Shown here in pieces: positions 1-7,515 of a stretch of DNA of 64,000 nucleotides (within the stretch, counting starts at the first letter, position 1; each line of letters opens with the position of its first letter). Made by a program: the position numbers and the translations under genes. Under the pieces are notes generated by a model that did not search any database, was not told the DNA's origin, and saw nothing but the letters and a program-made list of their open reading frames with translations. The DNA comes from JBDKFK01 sp039798745 (GTDB lineage: Bacteria; Patescibacteriota; Microgenomatia; UBA1406; GWC2-37-13). The stretch covers positions 1 through 64,000 of the forward strand of contig JBDKFK010000003.1 in assembly GCA_039798745.1 (NCBI GenBank), written 5' to 3'.

Positions 1-493
1 ATGCATGATTGCGCAGTCGTTGATCATCGATCACGAGCTCCCGGATTTCGTCCGGTAGCTGCTCACGCTGCCACTGACATTCCCGAAGACCCGCCTGCTT
101 ACGCTCACTTTCCGGAGCTGCCGCTTGTACCGCCCTTATCGCGTACGCCGCGGCGCCAAGTTCGTGGGCAGCGACATGCGCTACTGCAGCAGCCTGACCG
201 GCAGCATACGCTGCATGCCTCGCGGCATCGGAAAGATTCCGTGCAGCGCCTTGTGCATGACCGGCTGCTGTACGAGACTGAGTCATGCTGACCTCGCCGC
301 GCGTCCACGCCCGAACCAACTCAATTGCCTTACGCGGACGATTATCTTCAGGTTGTTCTTCTTCAAAAAAATGTAATACATGCTCCGCACAAGTGGCTGC
401 CCACAGTGCGAGCAGATGGTGATGGGCATCGGTTAGAGTACCGCCACGACGAAGAGTGATAAATCTGGGATCACGAGGTGTGGTGAGGATCAT
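1..493 (-). CDS. Imm-5-like putative immunity protein (partial, 3' end outside window)
   Basis: The minus frame is open from the ATG at 493 to the window edge (164 codons, no stop). It begins MILTTPRDPRFITLRRGG and continues with an HHLLALWAA segment, REVS-type charged stretches and an alanine-rich helical region (AARNLSDAARHAAYAAGQA). This pattern matches the Imm-5-like family of putative immunity proteins, which I recognise by its opening and its Ala/His-rich repeats. The start overlaps the upstream gene's stop as ATGA (490-493), which indicates translational coupling. The stretch is richer in G and C than most of the window, so recent transfer is possible. Biochemical function is unknown. 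Confidence 0.7.
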   Translation of the reverse strand, partial: MILTTPRDPRFITLRRGGTLTDAHHHLLALWAATCAEHVLHFFEEEQPEDNRPRKAIELVRAWTRGEVSMTQSRTAAGHAQGAARNLSDAARHAAYAAGQAAAVAHVAAHELGAAAYAIRAVQAAAPESERKQAGLRECQWQREQLPDEIRELVIDDQRLRNHA

Positions 494-1083
494 AGCGGGG
501 TTGAGGGTTCGTAGGTTGCAAATACTACTCCTGTAGATGTGATTTTTGCGTCTACCTGTTTAAAGCGTTCCGGCTGTGTGCCTTCGGCAAATAATTTTTT
601 GCCGGACCCAATAGTAATGGGAAATGTCCATAAATGCATTCGATCTATGAGATTGTTTTTAAGAAGTGTTTGTATGAGTATGCTGCTACCGTATATTAAT
701 AGGTCAGGACCGTCTGTATGTTTAAGTTTTTTTATTTCTTCTCCTATATTTCCCGTAATAAGCACGGAGTTGCTCCAGGGGAGTTTAATAGGTTTATGGG
801 AGACAACATACTTTTTTGCCCTATCGAACGGTTTTCCCCACCGTGGTTCTTCTTTGTGCTTTGGCCAGTAAGAAGCAAAAATATCATAGGTGAGTCTTCC
901 TAAGAGTAGGTCAAAAGGAGCAGCCTGTATTTTTGTGTCGAATATCTTGTCCTCTTCTTCATCCCCATAACCATCCTGCCAACCTCCATATTTGAATCCT
1001 TCAGCGGCATCTTCCTTCGAGCCGCCGGGAGCTTGCATAACCCCGTCAAGGGTAATCATGGTAGTAGTGATGATTTTCCTCAT
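490..1083 (-). CDS. Dihydrofolate reductase-like / RibD C-terminal domain protein
   Basis: This 197-residue protein opens with MRKIITTTMITLDGVMQAPG, the N-terminal strand and LDGVM loop typical of the RibD-C/YyaP-like dihydrofolate reductase superfamily. It later shows a DLLLGRLTYDIFASYWP nucleotide-binding segment and a DLLIYGSSILIQTLL segment equivalent to the 'GG' NADPH loop. The family binds NAD(P)H, but most members have no known substrate, and it should not be equated with housekeeping FolA. A TAAAAT box at 1091-1096 (minus) lies 7 nt before the ATG. Its TGA stop overlaps the start of the Imm-5-like gene. Confidence 0.85.
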   Translation of the reverse strand: MRKIITTTMITLDGVMQAPGGSKEDAAEGFKYGGWQDGYGDEEEDKIFDTKIQAAPFDLLLGRLTYDIFASYWPKHKEEPRWGKPFDRAKKYVVSHKPIKLPWSNSVLITGNIGEEIKKLKHTDGPDLLIYGSSILIQTLLKNNLIDRMHLWTFPITIGSGKKLFAEGTQPERFKQVDAKITSTGVVFATYEPSTPL

Positions 1084-1133
1084 ATATATAATTTTACCAG
1101 ACCGTTTTATGAGCTCAGTACTGAAAATAGAAC

Positions 1134-1139
1134 TATAAT
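1134..1139 (+). promoter_or_regulatory. -10 box (TATAAT), leaderless arrangement
   Basis: A perfect TATAAT ends 5 nt before the ATG at 1145. No convincing -35 box is visible. A start about 6-7 nt downstream of the box would coincide with the initiation codon. Confidence 0.6.
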
Positions 1140-1144
1140 ATGGT

Positions 1145-1537
1145 ATGAAACCGAAATCTATAATCTTTGCGGCAATAGTTATTATGGTTGTTTCGGCTGC
1201 GTTTTTTGGTTACAAGGTTTATCACCGAAGTCAGGTGCAGGAAAGATTCGAAGACCGTATTGGTAATAAACAAGAAGGTACAATTCCCCAAAGCGGAGAT
1301 CTCTGCGGTGGTACCGGCGGCATCGGGCAGATCGTAAACGTGGGAGATAACACCATTACTCTTAAGCGAAAAGACGGCAAGAACCTTATTACTCATCTTA
1401 CAAATCAGACGGTAATCAAAACCTCAGCTGGTTCTGGTTCTCTATCTGATTTGAAAATAGGCGATAGGGTAACGTTAGTCGGGGGACCAAATCCTGATGG
1501 CAGCTTTGCCGCAGATACTGTTGTGGTCTGTATGTAA
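1145..1537 (+). CDS. Membrane-anchored DUF5666-like small protein
   Basis: This 130-residue protein has one N-terminal hydrophobic segment (about residues 4-22) followed by an extracytoplasmic domain. The domain has alternating strands (IGQIVNVGDNTITLKRKDGKN, then LKIGDRVTLVGGPNPDGSF and a final strand). This resembles the small beta-barrel DUF5666 domain, often found as a membrane-tethered module in Patescibacteria. A TATAAT box at 1134-1139 lies 5 nt before the ATG and no Shine-Dalgarno site is visible. Two cysteines (the LCGG segment and the penultimate residue) could pair. Function is unknown. Confidence 0.7.
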   Translation: MKPKSIIFAAIVIMVVSAAFFGYKVYHRSQVQERFEDRIGNKQEGTIPQSGDLCGGTGGIGQIVNVGDNTITLKRKDGKNLITHLTNQTVIKTSAGSGSLSDLKIGDRVTLVGGPNPDGSFAADTVVVCM

Positions 1538-1556
1538 ATTTTAATGATCTAAACCT

Positions 1557-2138
1557 ATGGGATTTGTAAGATATTTTGATGTGCTCACTGTACTTCTTTT
1601 TGGACTGATCTGGATTGGTATCGTGATGTTTCTTCGGTTGAAAAAAAAGAAGAGTGTCGTATATCTGATATTCTTCACTTTATTCTACGTCTATATAGTG
1701 AAGGTTTTGGACTACACACTTATACAATATCAATCTTTAGTTATTCTTAAGCATTTTATTCCAAGCCTTATGTTGCGGGGACAAACGGCTGAGAAAAGCA
1801 TTAATCTTATTCCATTACTCGCGCTCACTCCCGAAGACCTCAAAACATCGCTCCTAAACATTCTGCTTATGATTCCTTTCGGCTTCGGACTGCCATTCAT
1901 CACGCATTTCCGCATGAAGAAGATAGTTGTTATTGGCGTGCTCTTGAGTATCGGTATCGAGTTGCTGCAGTTTATAACAGGGCTTATGGCACACATTACA
2001 TTCCGGGTTGCTGATATCAATGATGTGATATTTAATACAGCTGGTGTTGCAGTGGGTTATATTCTATTTGTCGGATTTGTGCATATGTTTCGCCGGGTAT
2101 CTCGCAAGCGGAAAGTATCAGCGAATCTGATCTTATGA
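1557..2138 (+). CDS. VanZ-family membrane protein
   Basis: This 193-residue protein has four to five hydrophobic segments. It carries the VanZ-family signatures NILLMIPFGFGLP, a GIELLQFITG helix and the FRVADINDVIFNTAGVAVGY segment. VanZ was first linked to teicoplanin resistance, but most homologues are membrane proteins of unknown role, so resistance should not be assumed. It starts 19 nt after the preceding gene without its own obvious promoter, so co-transcription is likely. A hairpin terminator follows at 2183-2204. Confidence 0.85.
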   Translation: MGFVRYFDVLTVLLFGLIWIGIVMFLRLKKKKSVVYLIFFTLFYVYIVKVLDYTLIQYQSLVILKHFIPSLMLRGQTAEKSINLIPLLALTPEDLKTSLLNILLMIPFGFGLPFITHFRMKKIVVIGVLLSIGIELLQFITGLMAHITFRVADINDVIFNTAGVAVGYILFVGFVHMFRRVSRKRKVSANLIL

Positions 2139-2182
2139 TATATTGATGAGCGGCCGCAGATACCGACCTCCGGGGTGTGAGA

Positions 2183-2204
2183 GGTTGTCATAACGACCTT
2201 TTTT
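2183..2204 (+). terminator. Rho-independent terminator after VanZ gene
   Basis: GGTTGT (2183-2188) and ACGACC (2193-2198) form a six-pair stem with one G-U pair around a CATA loop. Six T residues (2199-2204) follow directly. It lies 45 nt after the VanZ stop. The rest of 2139-2314 shows nothing clear. Confidence 0.65.
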
Positions 2205-2314
2205 CGCTTATCTGTGCCTCGTGGTCTACGTCTACGCAGTTGAATATTCGCTTCGGAGGGGTATAAGAAACTATAAACTCGCCTGGCATATGTACAATAT
2301 TTATTCGCGAAATA

Positions 2315-3046
2315 CTATATGAGATTATCTATTGAGAAAGCGCCTCTACTTATCGCTCCACGTATGAGCGATATTGCAGTTGTTATATCCGGATGACATT
2401 CTCTAGTTTTTCTTCTGGATCCACAGGGGCATGGTTTATGATCCCGACAACGGGTAAGGAAAAGTTTTCTTGTCAGTTCAGGGCCTGCGTTCTGGGCAGC
2501 CCAGAATGCAGTCCTTCGTATATCTTTTTGGTCGAACTTTTTCTGTCTACTCAGCCACTCCAATAAACCCCAACATCCATGGTTTAGCTCTCCCCATGGC
2601 CATTTTTTATGTATAGAGAAGTATGTTTGAGAAAACAGAAATGGGATAAGGTATTCATAAAAAAATATCTCTAGGGAAAAACTATTTTCAAATCTTTTAA
2701 TTAGATCCTGCCAGCTGGCTAAACAGAAAGTTCCGTTCGGATAAAGATGTACATCAATTGGTTTGATTCCAAATCGCTTGGCAACCTTTAAAATTTTACT
2801 GGAACACTCTATAACCTGTGGATAGTGAGCGCCTTCATACCATGTGATTTTTATCTGATATGTGTCACATAGGTATATTCCATTTACAACATGAGCTGCT
2901 ACTTCAGTACTGCTGGGCTTAATAAGATGCCTTCCATTAATATGAAGCATTTGAAATGACAAACGGCCTTCGATGACCCCATCTTCCCGTCTCTCCAAGT
3001 CAGGGTAGTTTATGTGTAACCAATCCAGATCTGTATTTGACCACAT
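2315..3046 (-). CDS. CBASS-associated E2-like protein with C-terminal SEC-C-like zinc motif
   Basis: This 243-residue protein has a ubiquitin-conjugating (E2) layout. Strands come first, including YQIKITWYEGAHYPQVIE. The motif H100-x-Y-P-N104-G-T-F-C108 follows, matching the E2 'HPN...C' active site with Cys108 as candidate catalytic cysteine. A WPWGELNHGCWGLLEW segment typical of bacterial CBASS E2 proteins comes next. The C-terminus has CPCGS...CH (C206, C208, C217, H218), a SEC-C-like zinc site. It is the last gene of the operon, 12 nt after the CD-NTase, with AAGGA 6-7 nt before its ATG. No E1 or JAB gene is present, so this is the E2-only (short type II) form. In such systems E2 acts on or binds the CD-NTase; that role here is inferred. 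Confidence 0.75.
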   Translation of the reverse strand: MWSNTDLDWLHINYPDLERREDGVIEGRLSFQMLHINGRHLIKPSSTEVAAHVVNGIYLCDTYQIKITWYEGAHYPQVIECSSKILKVAKRFGIKPIDVHLYPNGTFCLASWQDLIKRFENSFSLEIFFYEYLIPFLFSQTYFSIHKKWPWGELNHGCWGLLEWLSRQKKFDQKDIRRTAFWAAQNAGPELTRKLFLTRCRDHKPCPCGSRRKTRECHPDITTAISLIRGAISRGAFSIDNLI

Positions 3047-3058
3047 GATAATCCTTCG

Positions 3059-4069
3059 TTAGTAACCCCATGGTTGTCTTGGGCTGTTAACAACGATCGC
3101 CGGAGGGGTAATTCGAGTATTTTGTTTTTCCACCTTAATGAAATTATCAAGTAAAGAAAGAAGCTCCTCAACTGACTCCGCGCTGGGTAGTTTCTGTAAG
3201 ATACTGTATGCCTCAGCCTGAAGCTTTAGTATGAGTTGTTTTTCCGTAGATATCAGATTACGGACATACTCATCAACATACTGATTACTATCAGCGCGAT
3301 CTTGGAACTGAGGTATGTGTAATGCTTGGGATATCTGACCGATACAATCAATTATCGCATCAAGTGTTGTAGCGCCCTGATTCTCGTCAAAATACCGATA
3401 GAACATTAATTCGAAATGAAAGGATTTGAAGGAATAAGCATCACCATAAGCCATTTTACATTCGTGGCGCCATTTTTTTCCCAATTTTGCGGAGTATCTA
3501 AAATTTGGATTTTGGTCGTTCATATCGCTTGCCGCCTTAATGTATCCGCGGGGATCAGATTTTATCCACCCTATTGGGTTTTCTTTCTCGTTCTCATATC
3601 TAATATGTCGTCTGTATGTGTTTAAACGCAATATCTCTGGGACCACATAGAAAGGGTCTCCGTATTCGTTTAGTTCAGAGAGCTCTATTGCCGGTACGAC
3701 GTCGATACTGAACGATTCTGGACAATCAGCGAACTCGATAGTTACCGAATGGGTTTGTCGAGATATCTTCTTAATTTTTGATATAGGCGATTTACTATAT
3801 GCATCTTCAAGAAGAGCATACAGACTATCGACTACGATTTGGGGATTATCCAGAATTGTCGACTCTTTCGAGGGATGAATTGTATCTAGATCATGCACAG
3901 GGTCTGTTGCAGTAAAGCGGGCATAGGAACCTGTCTGGAAGCAATTATCACTCAAAAATCCTTGCAGCTCTACATACTTTTTCGAAATGTATTCTCGTTG
4001 TTCTGTTTTCGGTGATAAATTTTCCCTAACATACTTATTAATAGTTTCATTAAGTACTTGCTTGTTCAT
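3059..4069 (-). CDS. CBASS CD-NTase (cyclic oligonucleotide synthase)
   Basis: From the ATG at 4069 this is 336 residues. It has the DncV/cGAS-like nucleotidyltransferase signature: G47-S48 in QTGSYARF, D60 and D62 in HDLDT, and D123 in SIDVVPA. These are the three metal-binding acids with the GS motif. On phage infection such enzymes make cyclic di- or trinucleotides that switch on a cell-killing effector. I chose 4069 because GGAGG lies 7 nt upstream and the codon overlaps the preceding stop as ATGA. An in-frame ATG at 4138 would overlap that gene by over 70 nt. The C-terminus ends PRQPWGY, with a penultimate glycine, relevant because E2-linked CD-NTases are modified at their C-terminus. 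Confidence 0.88.
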   Translation of the reverse strand: MNKQVLNETINKYVRENLSPKTEQREYISKKYVELQGFLSDNCFQTGSYARFTATDPVHDLDTIHPSKESTILDNPQIVVDSLYALLEDAYSKSPISKIKKISRQTHSVTIEFADCPESFSIDVVPAIELSELNEYGDPFYVVPEILRLNTYRRHIRYENEKENPIGWIKSDPRGYIKAASDMNDQNPNFRYSAKLGKKWRHECKMAYGDAYSFKSFHFELMFYRYFDENQGATTLDAIIDCIGQISQALHIPQFQDRADSNQYVDEYVRNLISTEKQLILKLQAEAYSILQKLPSAESVEELLSLLDNFIKVEKQNTRITPPAIVVNSPRQPWGY

Positions 4070-4548
4070 ATTTTGTCCTCCGGGTATGTGCCCATCATTA
4101 CGAATACGTCGGAAATGAGGCGTAGCGGTGTATTGCACATGGAATGATGAGAATAGCTTTGTAATAATTTCATATCTTCATCCGTGATGTGGGTTGGTCC
4201 AGCATAAACGATTACTGGCATCTCTCGTTGCTTTGCTGCATTGAACGAGTCCTTAAATATCTGTGAGTTTGGTGAGTAGCCTATGATAACAAGTCTGCTG
4301 CCATTCATTACGTCAACCGCGCGCACGTCAGACGAGGGCGTACCTACATTGAAAAAACCAACACGCTCAAGTAGTTTGGCTTCGTGCGCCATCGGTTTAT
4401 CTTCTGTGGCAATGATAGTTATTGGCCGTTGGATGTTTTTAAAAAGCCTTCGCTCCTTTTTATGAAAAAAATGAAACCAGGCGTATCCGCCAATCATGCC
4501 GCCGATAACTGGCCACAAAAGTTGTATTATTGATATAACGTTTCCCAT
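4066..4548 (-). CDS. Single-pass membrane protein with Rossmann/TIR-like domain, candidate CBASS effector
   Basis: This 160-residue protein has one membrane helix (about residues 5-27), a basic stretch (HKKERRLFK), then a soluble alpha/beta domain. The order is strand PITIIATE, helix AHEAKLLERVGF, strand SRLVIIGYS, helix, strand PVIVYAG and helix. This resembles a TIR-like or receiver-like Rossmann fold, but no diagnostic catalytic motif is visible. It is the first CBASS gene, with AAGGAGA 7-8 nt before the ATG and a 4-nt overlap with the CD-NTase gene. The position makes it the likely cyclic-nucleotide-activated effector. I do not recognise it as any named Cap effector. Confidence 0.6.
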   Translation of the reverse strand: MGNVISIIQLLWPVIGGMIGGYAWFHFFHKKERRLFKNIQRPITIIATEDKPMAHEAKLLERVGFFNVGTPSSDVRAVDVMNGSRLVIIGYSPNSQIFKDSFNAAKQREMPVIVYAGPTHITDEDMKLLQSYSHHSMCNTPLRLISDVFVMMGTYPEDKI

Positions 4549-4616
4549 ATTTGATTCTCCTTTTAACGTATAATTAATTATCCTGCGAGCTTTTTCCGAA
4601 CCTCAGGTGCTTAAAT

Positions 4617-4844
4617 TTATCCTCTTGGTGGAAATGGGTCTCTTCCGTATGTCCACTCAGCTCTATATCTTCCTTCGTCTCCTTGAATAAGAATTTGTGA
4701 AAGAGTTCCAGCCGGCAGTCCTGCCACATGTTGTTTAGCTATTTTTATAGCTTCCGATTGAGTGCTGGTTATTTCAGAATTACAGTGATCACATTGTACT
4801 TTCCACTTATCTCCGTGCGATAATATATATATGTGTCTTCTCAT
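4617..4844 (-). CDS. DUF2188-family small protein
   Basis: This is 75 residues from ATG 4844; a GTG at 4856 would add four residues. The pattern HIYILSHGDKWKVQCDH, then TQSEAIKIAKQHVAG and ILIQGDEGRYRAEWTYG, ending DPFPPRG, matches DUF2188, a compact fold of unknown function. GGAAG lies about 11 nt before ATG 4844. It lies 68 nt upstream of the CBASS effector candidate on the same strand, so it may share its transcript. No link to defence is established. Confidence 0.7.
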   Translation of the reverse strand: MRRHIYILSHGDKWKVQCDHCNSEITSTQSEAIKIAKQHVAGLPAGTLSQILIQGDEGRYRAEWTYGRDPFPPRG

Positions 4845-4961
4845 AAGATATCTCACTTCCTTCCTTCTACATAACTTTTAATAAGGCAGAAATTACTATA
4901 CACCTCAACAAATACCTTGTCAAGGTATATAATCGTATATTCAACGAAAATAATAATAATA

Positions 4962-4990
4962 TTGATTTACGAGTCACTAAATGATATTAT
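4962..4990 (+). promoter_or_regulatory. Promoter of AAA ATPase gene
   Basis: TTGATT (4962-4967) and TATTAT (4985-4990) are 17 nt apart, and the ATG at 4998 follows after 7 nt. This fits the short-leader pattern seen elsewhere in the window. Confidence 0.55.
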
Positions 4991-4997
4991 GTAAATA

Positions 4998-6191
4998 ATG
5001 ATTAAACAATTTTCCGCAACCAACTACTACTCTATTAATGGGACCACATCTATTGACTTTATTGTCGATGATAAATCTTCTACGGGCATTGGTTATCATA
5101 AGACACAATCTGATAATGTTTCGTTAATAGAAGCTATTATTGGACCAAATGCCTCAGGAAAAACTACATCACTAAGAGCTTTGGCCTTTTTACAATGGAT
5201 TATTGTTAGCGCATATCGTGCAGATCGAATTAACCTACCTTTTAAGCCGCACATTGCAATCGAAGAAAAAAATAAACCTACACAATTCGATGTTACATTT
5301 GAAATGGAGCAAACGACATATAGATATACACTTACAGTAACGCAAGAAAGGATATTAAGCGAAATATTATATATACGTACACCTAGTAAAGTAAGAACAA
5401 CATACAAAAAGCTATTTTCAAGAGAATGGAAATCAGATGAAACACGGTACAATACCGTAGATAATGGTTTTAATCTTCCAAATTATGAGGGCATTCAAGC
5501 AGATGATCTAAAAAATACAAGCATTATAGGAGCAGCACGAAGGTTTGGGCACTCATATAGTAAGAAAATTTTTGACTATTGGCATAATTTAAGAACAAAT
5601 ATTGACATTGATGATCGTTGGATGCCATACCAGTATGGTGCATATCAAGCATTAATGTTCTATACGAAGCACGCAGAACCGAAAGCACAGGCTGAGAGAA
5701 CTATTCATTCATATGATCTTGGAATTGATAGTTTTGGCACAGATGGGTTTATCAATCATAATTTTGGAGGTAAAACTTATAAACTGCAATGGACTGAAGA
5801 ATCATCAGGCACACAACAGTTGCTGGTTTTACAGAAAATGATAGACGAAGTTCTTCATAGTGGAAGTATAGCCGTTATCGATGAATTTGATGCATACTTA
5901 CATACTACTATGGTTAAGGTATTATTAGCACGCTTTTTAAGCCCTGTCAGTAACCCAAATAATGCCCAATTATTATTAAGCACACATGATGTTGAGATAT
6001 TAAATGACTTAAAAAAGTATCAAATCAACTTTGCAGGAAAAAAAGATGGAGAAACAGTCATTAAGCGTCTTGATTCTTTTAAAGGTGTGCGCATAGATGA
6101 TAATTATCGCAAAAAATATCTTGCAGGAGAATACGCGGCACTGGCTCATATTAACTTAACTGACACGAAGAATATTAAGAGGAAAAAATGA
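4998..6191 (+). CDS. AAA family ATPase of the RloA/AbiL/OLD-like type (putative defence)
   Basis: This 397-residue protein is an ABC/SMC-like AAA protein. Walker A GPNASGKTT is at residues 49-57. An EESSGTQQLLVLQKM signature, Walker B IAVIDEFDAYLH and a switch histidine in LLLSTHDVEIL follow. Such proteins are common in phage-defence systems (RloA, AbiL, Septu-like, retron-linked ATPases) and usually work with a nuclease partner. No nuclease gene follows; the next feature is tRNA-Gln on the other strand. The DNA is clearly more AT-rich than the flanking housekeeping genes, consistent with acquisition. It diverges from the CBASS operon and has its own promoter. Confidence 0.75.
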   Translation: MIKQFSATNYYSINGTTSIDFIVDDKSSTGIGYHKTQSDNVSLIEAIIGPNASGKTTSLRALAFLQWIIVSAYRADRINLPFKPHIAIEEKNKPTQFDVTFEMEQTTYRYTLTVTQERILSEILYIRTPSKVRTTYKKLFSREWKSDETRYNTVDNGFNLPNYEGIQADDLKNTSIIGAARRFGHSYSKKIFDYWHNLRTNIDIDDRWMPYQYGAYQALMFYTKHAEPKAQAERTIHSYDLGIDSFGTDGFINHNFGGKTYKLQWTEESSGTQQLLVLQKMIDEVLHSGSIAVIDEFDAYLHTTMVKVLLARFLSPVSNPNNAQLLLSTHDVEILNDLKKYQINFAGKKDGETVIKRLDSFKGVRIDDNYRKKYLAGEYAALAHINLTDTKNIKRKK

Positions 6192-6212
6192 CGAATCAAG
6201 CATAAACTACTG

Positions 6213-6283
6213 CTGCGGGACATGGATTCGAACCATGATAAACAGATCCAAAGTCTGTTGTCCTACCATTAGACGATCCCGCA
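6213..6283 (-). tRNA. tRNA-Gln (UUG anticodon)
   Basis: On the minus strand the acceptor TGCGGGA (6277-6283) pairs with TCCCGCA (6214-6220). The anticodon loop CTTTGGA, closed by ACAGA/TCTGT, gives anticodon TTG. The T arm is CATGG-TTCGAAT-CCATG. The discriminator is G and no CCA is encoded. It sits at the edge of the defence island, a usual integration site. Confidence 0.93.
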
Positions 6284-6338
6284 AATATGTCATATTTTAC
6301 CAAAAATTACCCAGAAATGATGCCTGTGGCGCTCAGAG

Positions 6339-6368
6339 GAGGCTATATGTAAGCCTCTATAGTATAAT
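6339..6368 (+). promoter_or_regulatory. Inverted repeat and -10 box upstream of era
   Basis: GAGGCT (6339-6344) and AGCCTC (6352-6357) form a hairpin or operator-like repeat with a 7-nt loop. It lies just before a perfect TATAAT at 6363-6368, which is 9 nt from the era ATG. The repeat overlaps the spacer where a regulator could bind; this is inference. Confidence 0.45.
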
Positions 6369-6377
6369 ATACATTAT

Positions 6378-7241
6378 ATGAAAGAAGGCACAGTTCTCCT
6401 GGTAGGTCGGCCTAATGTAGGCAAATCTACCTTCGTGAACAATATAGTCGGACAAAAAGTAGCCATAACGTCGCCCAAGCCGCAGACAACACGGTTTCCT
6501 ATACGCGCGGTTTATGCCGAAGAGCGAGGCAACCTGATCTTTGTGGATACACCGGGTATTTTTGGTAAAGCCGAAGATTCCCTCTCAAAAAAGATCAACA
6601 ATGTAACGCTGAAAACAGTCAACGAGGCCGTAGACGTGACTATCTATATGGTCGATCACACCCGTAAACGAGACTTTGAAGAAGCTAAAGTATTGGGTAT
6701 TGTGAGAAAGGTTAAAACACCCAAAATTCTTGTCATAAACAAGATCGATATCCAAACACCTTCATATCTGCCACAGTACAAATTCCTCGAAGAAGAGTTT
6801 GATTTCGTATATGAAATTTCATCATTGCACAGACAGCATATAAAGCCACTCCTTGATAAACTGTTTGAACTGGTAAAAGAAGTAGAGCACTCTACATTGC
6901 CCGAAGATCGTATCTACCCTATTCTTAACATGGATAGTCATACCTTTGTAGCCGAACTTGTCCGTGAAAAGATATTCCTAAAAATGGGGGAGGAGATCCC
7001 TTACACCTCTACCGTTATTGTTGATGAGATAACCGAGCGCAAGAACGGTGTAACCTACGTTGCTGCGCGTATACTCACCTCAAACGAACGCTACAAGAAA
7101 ATGATTATCGGTGAAGGCGGCCGCAAGATAAAGGAAATGGGAAGTATGGCACGCAAAGAAATAGAGCTTGCCATAAACAAAAAAGTATTCCTGGACCTCA
7201 AGGTAGAAGCCGATCCTCACTGGCACTCGCTTTACTATTAA
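6378..7241 (+). CDS. era: GTPase Era
   Basis: This 287-residue protein shows the G motifs GRPNVGKST (residues 8-16), DTPGIFG and NKID. It ends with the KH domain IIGEGGRKIKEMGSMARKEIE, the order that defines Era. Era binds the 3' end of 16S rRNA and helps mature the small ribosomal subunit. Length is close to the usual 300 residues. It stands alone between two tRNA genes, with TATAAT 9 nt before its ATG and no Shine-Dalgarno site. Confidence 0.95.
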   Translation: MKEGTVLLVGRPNVGKSTFVNNIVGQKVAITSPKPQTTRFPIRAVYAEERGNLIFVDTPGIFGKAEDSLSKKINNVTLKTVNEAVDVTIYMVDHTRKRDFEEAKVLGIVRKVKTPKILVINKIDIQTPSYLPQYKFLEEEFDFVYEISSLHRQHIKPLLDKLFELVKEVEHSTLPEDRIYPILNMDSHTFVAELVREKIFLKMGEEIPYTSTVIVDEITERKNGVTYVAARILTSNERYKKMIIGEGGRKIKEMGSMARKEIELAINKKVFLDLKVEADPHWHSLYY

Positions 7242-7254
7242 TCGCCTCTTCCTG

Positions 7255-7283
7255 GCGACACAAGGCTGTTATTCTGCTATAAT
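7255..7283 (+). promoter_or_regulatory. Promoter of tRNA-His
   Basis: GCGACA (7255-7260) and a perfect TATAAT (7278-7283) are separated by exactly 17 nt. The tRNA-His gene begins 56 nt downstream, leaving room for a short 5' leader. Confidence 0.6.
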
Positions 7284-7339
7284 ACTCTAGTCTATTCTGA
7301 CGGTAAGTAATCTCAGGAAAACGCCGTTGGAGACACTAT

Positions 7340-7415
7340 GGTGGTATTAGCTCAACTGGTTAGAGCATCTGCCTGTGGAGCAGAAGGTTGCCGGTTCAAG
7401 TCCGGTATACCACCC
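7340..7415 (+). tRNA. tRNA-His (GUG anticodon)
   Basis: Acceptor GGTGGTA (7340-7346) pairs with TACCACC (7408-7414). The anticodon loop is CTGTGGA, closed by TCTGC/GCAGA, so the anticodon is GTG. The T arm is GCCGG-TTCAAGT-CCGGT. The discriminator is C, as expected for tRNA-His, where an extra 5' G pairs with C73. The last six bases are the start of a 56-bp repeat that recurs at 9822. Confidence 0.93.
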
Positions 7416-7465
7416 ACACTTCGACCTCCGAATCGGAGGTCTTCGTGTGGCGCGGCCACACGTTA
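7410..7465 (+). repeat. 56-bp direct repeat, copy 1 (overlaps tRNA-His 3' end), putative attachment site
   Basis: This copy matches 9822-9877 at 55 of 56 positions. It starts with CCACCC of the tRNA-His acceptor end and holds two hairpins: GACCTCCG-AAT-CGGAGGTC and CGTGTGGC-GCG-GCCACACG. The two copies bracket a three-gene SOS-type cassette. It may also end the tRNA transcript, though no T run follows. Confidence 0.85.
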
Positions 7466-7515
7466 CACTACTTTTATGATGATAAGTACATTGCTCTTTT
7501 CATTTTTGTAACTGC

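Noticed and set aside
1..291. Plus-strand open frame at the left edge
   Set aside because: It is antisense to the Imm-5-like gene, whose minus frame is open across the whole stretch and matches a family; the plus frame is basic, proline-rich and featureless.
1557..2138. Teicoplanin resistance gene
   Set aside because: VanZ homologues are widespread and no other van gene is nearby, so a resistance role is unsupported.
4067..4138. Longer CD-NTase start at 4138
   Set aside because: It would overlap the effector gene by over 70 nt, while ATG 4069 has GGAGG at good spacing and an ATGA overlap.
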